From DASXAQ01 sp036406615 (GTDB lineage Bacteria; Actinomycetota; UBA4738): DNA of 64,000 nucleotides. Position numbers and translations under genes: made by a program. The stretch covers positions 47,008 through 111,007 of the forward strand of contig DASXAQ010000020.1 of the NCBI GenBank assembly GCA_036406615.1, in the 5' to 3' direction. The number at the start of each line of letters is the position of its first letter. The stretch's first letter is position 1. The notes below the pieces were generated by a model that ran no database searches, was not told the origin of the DNA, and saw only the letters and a program-made list of their open reading frames with translations. This document shows positions 1 to 6,531 of the stretch, one piece after another.

Positions 1-114
1 GCGTCGTTCTCGAACGTCTCGATGATCGCGGCCCTGCTGCCCGGCTCGCTGATGCCGGATCTGATCTCGGTCCTGGGCAGCGTGTTCTTCGTCGTCGGCG
101 ACGTCGACTGCTGA
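1..114 (+). CDS. C-terminal end of an unidentified membrane protein (5' truncated by window)
   Basis: Frame 1 is open from the first base to a TGA at 112-114 and encodes 37 residues. They are rich in hydrophobic residues (MIAALLPGSLMPDLISVLGS, then FFVVGDVDC), consistent with a last membrane segment and a very short polar tail. The upstream part lies outside the window, so neither family nor start can be named. High third-position GC supports coding. The next gene, on the opposite strand, ends at 148, so the two genes converge. Confidence 0.45.
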   Translation, partial: ASFSNVSMIAALLPGSLMPDLISVLGSVFFVVGDVDC

Positions 115-147
115 CGCCCGGCCGGCGAACGGGCTCTTCGAGCCCGG

Positions 148-306
148 CTACTCCTGCGACTGCGACGCGGCCTTGGCCGCTGCCTTCGCGTCGGCCTTGG
201 CCCTGGCCTTGTCCTGCTTGGCCTGCTTGTCGCCGCCGAGCAGCCACGCGACGAGGATGGGGATGCCGATGATCAGGATCAGGAAGATCGCCGCTTGGAT
301 GACCAT
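148..306 (-). CDS. Small single-pass membrane protein with Lys/Ala-rich tail
   Basis: This 52-residue ORF has one strongly hydrophobic N-terminal helix (roughly residues 2-22, VIQAAIFLILIIGIPILVAW) followed by a charged KQAKQDKARAKAD-type tail rich in Lys and Ala. Likely topology is an N-terminal anchor with a basic cytoplasmic tail. A plausible ribosome site (AAGGACGG) lies upstream of the ATG. It sits just downstream of the methyltransferase gene on the same strand (27-base gap) and may be co-transcribed with it. I do not recognise the family; similar tiny anchor-plus-basic-tail peptides are common hypotheticals in actinobacteria. Confidence 0.5.
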   Translation of the reverse strand: MVIQAAIFLILIIGIPILVAWLLGGDKQAKQDKARAKADAKAAAKAASQSQE

Positions 307-333
307 GCGTCACCGTCCTTTCGGGCTCACATC

Positions 334-1449
334 CTAGCCCTCCGGGAAGCCGGGCGGGAGGGCGTCCGGGTTCACCCCCGCGCCGAGGCATAGGACGGCG
401 AACCCGCCGAGCCCCGCCGGATCGACCAGCAGCCGGGCGGCGTTGCGCTCGGAGTACCGGCGCGCGGCGTCGACGCCCCGGCGCTCCCGCTGGGCCAGGC
501 CCTGCTCGGACAGGGCGGCTCGGTCCCATTCGGCGAACCCGAGCGACCGCAGCAGGTCGCGCTGGGAGACCGGTCCCCACGCCGACAGCCCGCGCGCGCG
601 GGCCCGTACCGCGATCTCGTCGAAATCCACGCCCGCGGTGATGTCCTGCGTGCCGGGGTGCGACAGCACGTCGGCGAGCGCCCGGTGGCGGCGGTACCCG
701 TGGACGGCGTCGCGCGCGTCGGCGCCCGGCGGGGCCGCGTAGTCGACGAGTACCGCGTAGCCGCGCCGAAGCGTCCGCGCGAGCGCATCGACGAACTCCC
801 ACGCTCCGGTGGGCACGACGCGCTCCGTCCCGGGCGCGAGCGACTCCCCGGCCAGCCGGACCGCGTCGAGCGACGGCGCGCCCTCGACGAACGTCAGCGC
901 GTCGCCGTCGAGACCGACCAGGACCTCGCGGACTTCGCCGTCGGCCCGGCGCGCCACCCGGTGGAAGGGGAGGTTGTCCAGCAGCTCGTTGGCCAGGACG
1001 ACGCCCTCGAGCGGCGACAGTTCGGCGAGCGACGCCGCCCACGTGAGCTCGTCGCCCGAGCGACCCTTCGAGGCGGACGCGGCGTCCATCGATCGCTCGA
1101 TCGCGACGAAGGAGGCCGCGCGGCCAAGCGTGGAGTCCCCCGAAAGCGCGCCGGCGATGGTTCGAAGCAGCGTGGCGTCGCCCGCACCCACGTCGACGAC
1201 GCGAAACGCCCCGGGGCGCCCGAGCGCGTCCCACGCCGCGGTCGCGAATCCGGCCAGCAGCGTGCCGAACGCCGGCGAAACGTGCGGCGACGTGACGAAG
1301 TCTCCCTCGACGCCCGCGGGGTGCGGCGCTCGGCGCGCGTAGTAGCCGCCCTCCGGGTCGTACAGCGCGATCTCCATGAACTCGGCGAAGGAGATCGGCC
1401 CCCGCCGCGTGATCTGGTCGAGGATGCGCCGGTGCGCGGGCGTCGTCAT
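334..1449 (-). CDS. MidA/NDUFAF7-family SAM-dependent methyltransferase
   Basis: The 371-residue product matches the COG1565 (DUF185, MidA) family. It begins with the typical ITRRGPISFAEFMEIALYDP and GGYYARR segment, has a SAM-binding glycine motif (VVDVGAGDATLL, about residues 92-103) and the family signature VVLANELLDNLPFHRV. The eukaryotic relative NDUFAF7 methylates an arginine of a complex I subunit; the bacterial role is less clear. The start is the ATG at 1449, since the frame upstream loses homology and becomes Arg/Pro-rich shadow sequence. It diverges from the NUDIX gene, and a palindrome lies in the 53-base gap. Confidence 0.88.
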   Translation of the reverse strand: MTTPAHRRILDQITRRGPISFAEFMEIALYDPEGGYYARRAPHPAGVEGDFVTSPHVSPAFGTLLAGFATAAWDALGRPGAFRVVDVGAGDATLLRTIAGALSGDSTLGRAASFVAIERSMDAASASKGRSGDELTWAASLAELSPLEGVVLANELLDNLPFHRVARRADGEVREVLVGLDGDALTFVEGAPSLDAVRLAGESLAPGTERVVPTGAWEFVDALARTLRRGYAVLVDYAAPPGADARDAVHGYRRHRALADVLSHPGTQDITAGVDFDEIAVRARARGLSAWGPVSQRDLLRSLGFAEWDRAALSEQGLAQRERRGVDAARRYSERNAARLLVDPAGLGGFAVLCLGAGVNPDALPPGFPEG

Positions 1450-1451
1450 CG

Positions 1452-1464
1452 GGCCATGATGGCC
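1452..1464. promoter_or_regulatory. 13-bp palindrome between divergent genes
   Basis: GGCCATGATGGCC is a perfect palindrome around a central G. It lies two bases upstream of the methyltransferase ATG, in the short divergent gap shared with the NUDIX gene. It could be an operator, but chance palindromes are common in GC-rich DNA and no second copy was noticed. Confidence 0.2.
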
Positions 1465-1502
1465 GATGCGGTCGCCGACCGGTCGTCTGGCAAGATGGTC
1501 GG

Positions 1503-2123
1503 ATGGACGCTCCGCGCGCCGCGGCGGCGATGGTCGTGGTCCGGGCCGCCGCCGGCGCTGAGACCGGGGGCATCGAGGTGCTGGTCGCCCGGCGTTCGAC
1601 GCGGAGCCGGTTCGCACCCGGCTACGTCGTGTTCCCCGGCGGCGCCCTCGATCCCGGCGACGACGGCCTGGCCCTCGCATGGTTCGGGGAGCCCGCCCGT
1701 CCCTCGCTGTCCTGCGCGCTCCGCGAGCTGGTCGAGGAGGTGGGCCTGTCCGTCGCGGGCTGCTCGGTGGTGGAGGCGCCCGAGCGCCGGCCGCGTGTCG
1801 AACCGCCGCTGCCCGACCTGGCCGCGTTCCACGAGATGGCCAGGTGGGTCGCGCCGGAGTTCCTGCCGGTCCGTTTCGACGCGCGGTTCTTCGCGGTCGT
1901 GGCGGGGCCGGGGCTGCGCCCGTCGCCCGATGGGGTGGAGATCGACGACGCGTGGTGGGCGCGGCCGGGCGATGTGGTGCGACGGTCGGTGGAGGGGTCC
2001 GTCTCGCTGGCATGGCCGACGCTGTGCATGCTGGAGGCGCTTACGGCGTGCCGCACGGTCGACGAAGCGTTGGACCTTCGTGTATCGCAGGTTCCGCCGC
2101 CGCTGGAGCGCAGCGCCCCGTGA
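1503..2123 (+). CDS. NUDIX hydrolase (NUDT19-like)
   Basis: The 206-residue protein carries a NUDIX box ending in ALRELVEEVGL (REx2EExG core, around residues 71-81), preceded by the glycine segment YVVFPGGALDPGD. The spacing between the GG and the REL motif is longer than in MutT, as in the CoA- or acyl-nucleotide-directed NUDT7/NUDT19-like branch. The substrate is therefore probably a diphosphate-linked metabolite such as a CoA derivative (inference). The start is ATG 1503; a weak CAAGAT box six bases upstream suggests a leaderless mRNA. It overlaps the next gene by four bases (GTGA), indicating translational coupling to the metallo-hydrolase. Confidence 0.82.
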   Translation: MDAPRAAAAMVVVRAAAGAETGGIEVLVARRSTRSRFAPGYVVFPGGALDPGDDGLALAWFGEPARPSLSCALRELVEEVGLSVAGCSVVEAPERRPRVEPPLPDLAAFHEMARWVAPEFLPVRFDARFFAVVAGPGLRPSPDGVEIDDAWWARPGDVVRRSVEGSVSLAWPTLCMLEALTACRTVDEALDLRVSQVPPPLERSAP

Positions 2124-3019
2124 GCGGCTCGAGCCGTCCGGTCGCGCGCGTCCTGGCGCCGAACCCGGGGCCGATGACCCTGGAGGGGACGAACACGTGG
2201 ATCGTCGGGCGCGAGCCGGCGCTCGTCATCGATCCGGGGCCGGACGATCGGGGTCACCTTGGGGAGGTCGCCGGCCGCGCTGGGCGCGTGGCCGCCATCC
2301 TGCTCACCCACCATCACCCGGACCACGCGCCCGGCGCGGCGGCCCTCGCGTCGATGACCGGCGCGAACGTGATGGCGCTTCGGCCGGTGGCGGGCGAAGG
2401 AAGGCTGCGCGACGGGGAAACGATCGAGGCCGGCGGCGTTCGGCTCGCCGTCGTCTCGACGCCGGGGCACACGCAGGACCACGTCACGTTCCACGAGCCG
2501 GACCTGCGCGCGCTGTTCACCGGCGATGCGGTCCTGGGCCGAGGCACCAGCGTGATCGACCCGCCCGAAGGCGACCTGTCCGCGTACCTGAGATCGCTCG
2601 AGCGCATGGTGGCGCTTCGCCCGAGCGTCCTGTACCCGGGACACGGTCCGGCCGTGTGGTCGGCGATGGACAAGCTGACGGAGTACGTCCGGCACCGTCA
2701 GGAGCGCGAGCGGCAGGTGCTGGAAGGCTTGGAAGGCGGCGCGCGCACGCCGGGCGAACTCGTGCCCGCCATCTACGCCGACTATCCGGCCGAGCTGCAT
2801 CCGCTCGCGGAGCGCTCGGTGCTCGCCCACCTGCTGAAGCTCGAACGCGAGGGCCGGGCTGCCAGGGTCGGCAAGCCTTCCGACGACCGGTTCGAGGTGT
2901 CGACGCCGCGCGCGTGCGCGCGATGCGGACGCCCCGCGCCGCCGCGCGCGACGCTGTGCGGCCGGTGCAGCCTGGCTGTGCTTCAAGAGGCGCCGGGCGC
3001 GGGCGAGGCGACGACGTAG
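2120..3019 (+). CDS. Metallo-beta-lactamase-fold hydrolase (LACTB2-like) with C-terminal zinc ribbon
   Basis: This 299-residue protein starts at GTG 2120, overlapping the NUDIX stop. The beta-lactamase fold shows the metal motif THHHPDH (about residues 56-62), the later TPGHTQDH histidine, the GD of FTGDAVLG and a final PGH. The LACTB2-like winged-helix region follows (ELHPLAERSVLAHLLKLE). Unusually, the C-terminus adds a CARCGRPAPPRATLCGRC segment: a CxxC-x12-CxxC zinc ribbon. LACTB2-type enzymes act on single-stranded RNA or esters; substrate here is unknown. The 3' end overlaps the convergent Crp-like gene by 37 bases. Confidence 0.8.
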   Translation: MSGSSRPVARVLAPNPGPMTLEGTNTWIVGREPALVIDPGPDDRGHLGEVAGRAGRVAAILLTHHHPDHAPGAAALASMTGANVMALRPVAGEGRLRDGETIEAGGVRLAVVSTPGHTQDHVTFHEPDLRALFTGDAVLGRGTSVIDPPEGDLSAYLRSLERMVALRPSVLYPGHGPAVWSAMDKLTEYVRHRQERERQVLEGLEGGARTPGELVPAIYADYPAELHPLAERSVLAHLLKLEREGRAARVGKPSDDRFEVSTPRACARCGRPAPPRATLCGRCSLAVLQEAPGAGEATT

Positions 3020-3594
3020 CGTCCGTCCATCCATCGGACCATCCCGCGCGTTCGAAGGGCTCCCAGCGCCCGGTTCACGCTCTCCCTGGTCGCCCCGGCC
3101 ATCGCCGCCAGCAGGTCCTGGCGGATGGGGAGTTCGACGCGAACCCATGCGCCGCCGGCGGCGGTGCCGTGGACCCGCGTGCCGTGGTCGCGGGCGAGGT
3201 CGCGGAGCGCGGCCAGCACGCGATCGGCGACGGGCAGCGTGAGCGCCGCCGCGAGGCGGCGTTCGGCATCGAGCAGTCGTTCGTGCAGGCGCTCCGCCAG
3301 CCACGCCGCGGTCTCGATGTCGGACGCGGCCGCTCCCGCCAGTCGCCCGGGCGACATGAGCGCCACCGCGGCGTCCACGACCGCGCAGACCTCGGGCCGG
3401 GCTGGGCGGGCGAACCCCCCGTCGGCCGGCCATTCGAATCCGAGCGGCGCGCCGGCCGGGTCGACGCGCCCAGGCGGGAGCGCCGCCTCCAGGCCGAACA
3501 GCTTCCCGGGGCCGAGCACCGCGGTGACGGCGCGGCATCCCGAGGCCGCGGGCCAGGACAGGGCGATCGCTCCCGACGCCACGACGCCGGCCAC
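2983..3594 (-). CDS. Crp/Fnr-type transcriptional regulator (N-terminus uncertain)
   Basis: The C-terminal half is a typical Crp winged helix: an LPVADRVLAALRDLA linker helix, then LPIRQDLLAAMAGATRES and VNRALGALRTRGMV, the recognition-helix pattern of Crp/Fnr proteins. The N-terminal half is a shortened cNMP-binding-like barrel (VLGPGKLFGLEAAL). The first usable start in frame is GTG 3594, giving 203 residues. The same frame continues open to a TAG at 3760-3762 and encodes plausible extra barrel sequence (RELIGARVVRIPAG), but with no ATG, GTG or TTG; a GGAGGAGGA run sits near its 5' end. Either the start is non-standard or the barrel is truncated. Ligand unknown. Confidence 0.7.
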   Translation of the reverse strand: MAGVVASGAIALSWPAASGCRAVTAVLGPGKLFGLEAALPPGRVDPAGAPLGFEWPADGGFARPARPEVCAVVDAAVALMSPGRLAGAAASDIETAAWLAERLHERLLDAERRLAAALTLPVADRVLAALRDLARDHGTRVHGTAAGGAWVRVELPIRQDLLAAMAGATRESVNRALGALRTRGMVRWMDGRYVVASPAPGAS

Positions 3595-3796
3595 CGGATC
3601 GCGGGAGATCCTCGGCGCGGGGCCCGCCGGGATCCGAACGACCCTGGCCCCGATCAGCTCCCGGACGCGGGCAGACGGGAGCGAGCGGGGATCAAGGGGG
3701 AGCGAGCGCTCGAGGCTCGAACGCCGGCTCGTGGGCCGTCCTCCTCCGGGGAGGCGGGCAGTCTAGCGCGCCCTGCCGACCGTCGGGGGCGGCTCG

Positions 3797-3802
3797 TATC
3801 AT
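3797..3802 (+). promoter_or_regulatory. Candidate -10 box (TATCAT) for the DehI-family gene
   Basis: TATCAT ends 11 bases before ATG 3814 and no Shine-Dalgarno sequence lies between them, so the mRNA would have almost no leader. It fits the TANNNT pattern seen at many other starts in the window. Confidence 0.4.
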
Positions 3803-3813
3803 CGGCGCTGTTC

Positions 3814-4683
3814 ATGAGGGCCGAGACCGACGTTCGCGTCGACGAGGGCGACTCGAGACACTCGGTGGCCGTGCTGGGGGCCGTCCGCGACGACATCCGC
3901 CAGACGCTTCGCGTCGCCTGGATCGACCCATCGATCGAGGCCGTCGCCGCCGCATCTCCGGTCTTCTTCACCGCCGCGTGGTCGGCGATCCGTCCCAACG
4001 TCGGCCGGAGCTTCCTTCGCCTGTCGCGGGCCCTGCGGTCGCTGGCCGCCGAGTCGGTCCGCGCGTCGATGGACCCGCCCGACCTGCGCAAGTCGCTGGA
4101 GCGGCGCGTGTCGCAGGAAGAGATCCGGCGCCTCGGCGAGGCCGCGCGCGCCGGGCAGGCCTCGGCGGCGAAGGTCCTGATCGTCGTGACCGCGCTGCTG
4201 CGCGCCGCCCGCCGGGAGCCGACGGCGGGGACGGGGCAGGAGGAGCCGTCGCTTCGCCGTGGCATCCCCGACTGGCAGCGGTGGATGTCGATCGAACAGG
4301 AGGCCGAGCGATCGCGGCCGGTGCTTGAGCGTGCGGCGCGCCGGCTCGGCTCGCCCGAGGCCCCGGGCGCGTTGCGACTGTTCGCGCGCTGGCCCGAAGC
4401 GTTGGCGCCGCTGTGGAAAGGCATGGAGCCGAATCTGCAGTCCGACGCGTGGACGGCGTCATCCACGAAGCTTCGCCGGACGGTGCGCGCCGGGCTGGCG
4501 TCGCTGCCGCACCCGATCGACCTGCAGTGGCCCGCGCTGTACGAGCGCGGGCTCACCGATGCCGACCGCCGGCGACTGGCGGAGCTGGTGGCGAGCCACG
4601 AGCGGGCGAGCCCGAGCCACACGCTCGCGGCCGCGTTCGCGTGGCTGTCGTTCGGCGCGCCCGAGGTCGGCCTGGAGAGCTGA
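3814..4683 (+). CDS. DehI-family (halocarboxylic acid dehydrogenase-like) protein
   Basis: The 289-residue, mostly helical protein resembles the DehI family (PF10778), named after group I 2-haloacid dehalogenase. DehI proteins are built as a pseudo-dimer of two related halves. Here FFTAAWSAIRPNVG (about residues 50-63) and LFARWPEALAPLWKG (about 190-204) look like the matching segments of the two halves. Many family members occur in organisms with no known haloacid metabolism, so a dehalogenase activity is not assured. It begins at ATG 3814 and its TGA overlaps the ATG of the next gene by one base, implying an operon of two. Confidence 0.7.
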   Translation: MRAETDVRVDEGDSRHSVAVLGAVRDDIRQTLRVAWIDPSIEAVAAASPVFFTAAWSAIRPNVGRSFLRLSRALRSLAAESVRASMDPPDLRKSLERRVSQEEIRRLGEAARAGQASAAKVLIVVTALLRAARREPTAGTGQEEPSLRRGIPDWQRWMSIEQEAERSRPVLERAARRLGSPEAPGALRLFARWPEALAPLWKGMEPNLQSDAWTASSTKLRRTVRAGLASLPHPIDLQWPALYERGLTDADRRRLAELVASHERASPSHTLAAAFAWLSFGAPEVGLES

Positions 4684-5084
4684 TGCTCGCCGAGTTCACG
4701 GCGGCCGACGCGCCCGACGACGTCGTGGGCAGCGCCGAGTGGGACGGCCCCGGCGTCCGGATCGACGCCGAGGACGCGTCGGTTCGCATGGCCATCGAAC
4801 GCATCTTCGCCCCCACGTCCGTGCTGGTGGACGACCCGTCGCTGCGCTCGTTCGGGACGGCCGGGCCGCAGCTGCTCATGCCCGGATCGCTTCGGTGGTT
4901 CCTGGCCGCCGCCGAGTCCCGGGCGCCGGGGGAGGGACTGGCGGCGCGGCTCGTTCCCCAGACGGGACGCACGCTCGGCTGGGATCCCGCCGGCGCGTAC
5001 CGGACGTTCGGTTCGGCCGTGGAACGCCGCGAGCGGGGCGCGGCGAAGGAGCGGCCCGGCGCGCCCCAGGGCGCTCAGGCGTAG
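4683..5084 (+). CDS. Conserved-looking hypothetical protein coupled to the DehI-family gene
   Basis: This 133-residue protein starts at ATG 4683 inside the previous stop (TGATG). It contains an ordered central part (MAIERIFAPTSVLVDD, then LLMPGSLRWFLAAAESRA and RTLGWDPAGAYRTF) and a charged, probably disordered C-terminus. No signal peptide, membrane helix or known catalytic motif is visible. Tight coupling suggests it works with the DehI-family protein, perhaps as a partner subunit or regulator (inference). Its last ten bases overlap the convergent aspartase gene. I do not recognise a family. Confidence 0.6.
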   Translation: MLAEFTAADAPDDVVGSAEWDGPGVRIDAEDASVRMAIERIFAPTSVLVDDPSLRSFGTAGPQLLMPGSLRWFLAAAESRAPGEGLAARLVPQTGRTLGWDPAGAYRTFGSAVERRERGAAKERPGAPQGAQA

Positions 5085-6460
5085 CGCGCGGGATCCAGCA
5101 CCTCGTCCAGCTCCGCGGCCGGCGCGATGCCCTCGGCCTCCGCGACCGCGCGAACGGTTCGCCCGGACCGGAACGCTTCGACCGCCACCTCCGCCGCGCG
5201 CTCGTAGCCGACCAGCGGGCGAAGCGCCGTCGCGAGCCCGAGCGACGCCCAGGCGAACTCGCGGCACCGTTCGGCGTCGGCTTCGATCCCGCGGACGCAG
5301 CGGTGCTCGAGCGTCTCGGCCGCGCGCTGCAGCAGGTGCTCGCACTCCAGCAGCTCGTCGGCGATCAGCGGCGTCATGACGGTCATGTCCAGCTGGCCGG
5401 CCGACACCGCCAGGGCGACGGCGTGCTCCGCGCCGGATACCCGCATGCACACCATGTTCGCCATCTCGCAGATCGACGGGTTCACCTTGCCGGGCATGAT
5501 CGAGGACCCGGGCTGCACCTCGGGCAGGCGGATCTCGGCCAGGCCGGTTCGCGGCCCCATCGCCATCATCCGGAGGTCGTCGCAGACCTGGCCGACCGCG
5601 AGCGCCACGCCCTTCATCGCGGCGGCGAACTCGCCGAGGTCCCCGTGGTTTCGAACGATCTCCACCAGGTCGTCTGCGCCGAAGAGCTCCAGGCCGGTGA
5701 CGCCGGGCAGTTCCTCCAGGACGGCGTCGCGATACCCGGGCGGCGCGCCGAAGCCGGTCCCGAGCGCCGTGCCGCCGATCGGCAGCCTGGCGACGCGTTC
5801 GCGGGCGGTCTGCTCCAGCCGGTCGGTGGCCCGCGCGACCATCGCGGCGTACGCGCGGAACTCGCGACCTACGGTGACCGGCACCGCGTCCTGCAGGTGC
5901 GTCCGCCCCGACGTCACGATGTCCGCGAAGGCGTCGCCCCTGGCCTGCAGCGACCCGGCGAGCGTCCGCAGCGCGCCGATCACCGGCTCTGACGCGCGAA
6001 CGACGGCGATCCGCGTGGCGGTCGGGAACACGTCGTTCGAGGACTGGCCCATGTTCACGTGGTCGTTCGGATGGACGCGGTCGTACGAGCCCAGGCTTCC
6101 GCCGAGCCGCTCGTTGGCGCGATTCGCCAGCACCTCGTTGACGTTCATGTGGGTCGACGTGCCGGCGCCGGCCTGGTACGGGTCGACCAGGAACTGGTCG
6201 GCCAGCGCTCCGTCCAGGACCTCGTGGCCGGCGCGTTCGATGGCGGCGGCCACGTCCTGCGACAGGGCGCCGATGCGCGCGTTGGCGCGCGCGGCAGCGA
6301 CCTTCACCTCCACCAACGCCCGGATGATCTCCGGCCGCGGTCGACGGCCGCTGATGCGGAAGTTCTCGACCGCCCGGACGGTCTCGGCGCCGTAGTACGC
6401 GTCCGACGGCACCTGCACCTCGCCCAGGGCGTCGTGTTCGATCCGATGCTGCGCTCCCAT
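5075..6460 (-). CDS. aspA: Aspartate ammonia-lyase
   Basis: The 461-residue product belongs to the fumarase/aspartase superfamily: it has GSSIMPGKVNP (about residues 320-330), the catalytic-loop signature. The segment QAGAGTSTHMNVNEVLANRA carries the GTST form typical of aspartases, where class II fumarases have SGTQ. It should interconvert L-aspartate with fumarate and ammonia in the cytoplasm. The start at 6460 gives the usual N-terminus (RIEHDALGEVQVPSDAYYGA) and has a GGAG-type ribosome site upstream. In this genome it could link aspartate pools to cyanophycin made by the cph genes about 50 kb away. Substrate assignment is good but not absolute. Confidence 0.87.
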   Translation of the reverse strand: MGAQHRIEHDALGEVQVPSDAYYGAETVRAVENFRISGRRPRPEIIRALVEVKVAAARANARIGALSQDVAAAIERAGHEVLDGALADQFLVDPYQAGAGTSTHMNVNEVLANRANERLGGSLGSYDRVHPNDHVNMGQSSNDVFPTATRIAVVRASEPVIGALRTLAGSLQARGDAFADIVTSGRTHLQDAVPVTVGREFRAYAAMVARATDRLEQTARERVARLPIGGTALGTGFGAPPGYRDAVLEELPGVTGLELFGADDLVEIVRNHGDLGEFAAAMKGVALAVGQVCDDLRMMAMGPRTGLAEIRLPEVQPGSSIMPGKVNPSICEMANMVCMRVSGAEHAVALAVSAGQLDMTVMTPLIADELLECEHLLQRAAETLEHRCVRGIEADAERCREFAWASLGLATALRPLVGYERAAEVAVEAFRSGRTVRAVAEAEGIAPAAELDEVLDPARYA

Positions 6461-6518
6461 GTCGCTCCTCCTGTTCTCGCAGGTCCAGCGTACGGCCGGT
6501 GGTGTCGTCGATGCGCAG

Positions 6519-6524
6519 TAGCAT
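6519..6524 (+). promoter_or_regulatory. Candidate -10 box (TAGCAT) for adnA
   Basis: TAGCAT ends seven bases before ATG 6532 and no Shine-Dalgarno sequence is present, which fits leaderless initiation. Confidence 0.35.
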
Positions 6525-6531
6525 GCGGCCG

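Noticed and set aside
658..3813. Very long open frame on the plus strand upstream of the DehI-family gene
   Set aside because: It runs antisense or out of frame to clear genes (methyltransferase, NUDIX, metallo-hydrolase) and is Arg/Pro/Gly-rich, the typical shadow of GC-rich coding DNA.
5075..6460. Class II fumarase instead of aspartase
   Set aside because: The GTST motif in QAGAGTSTHMN is the aspartase form; fumarases have SGTQ at this site. A biochemical test would settle it.
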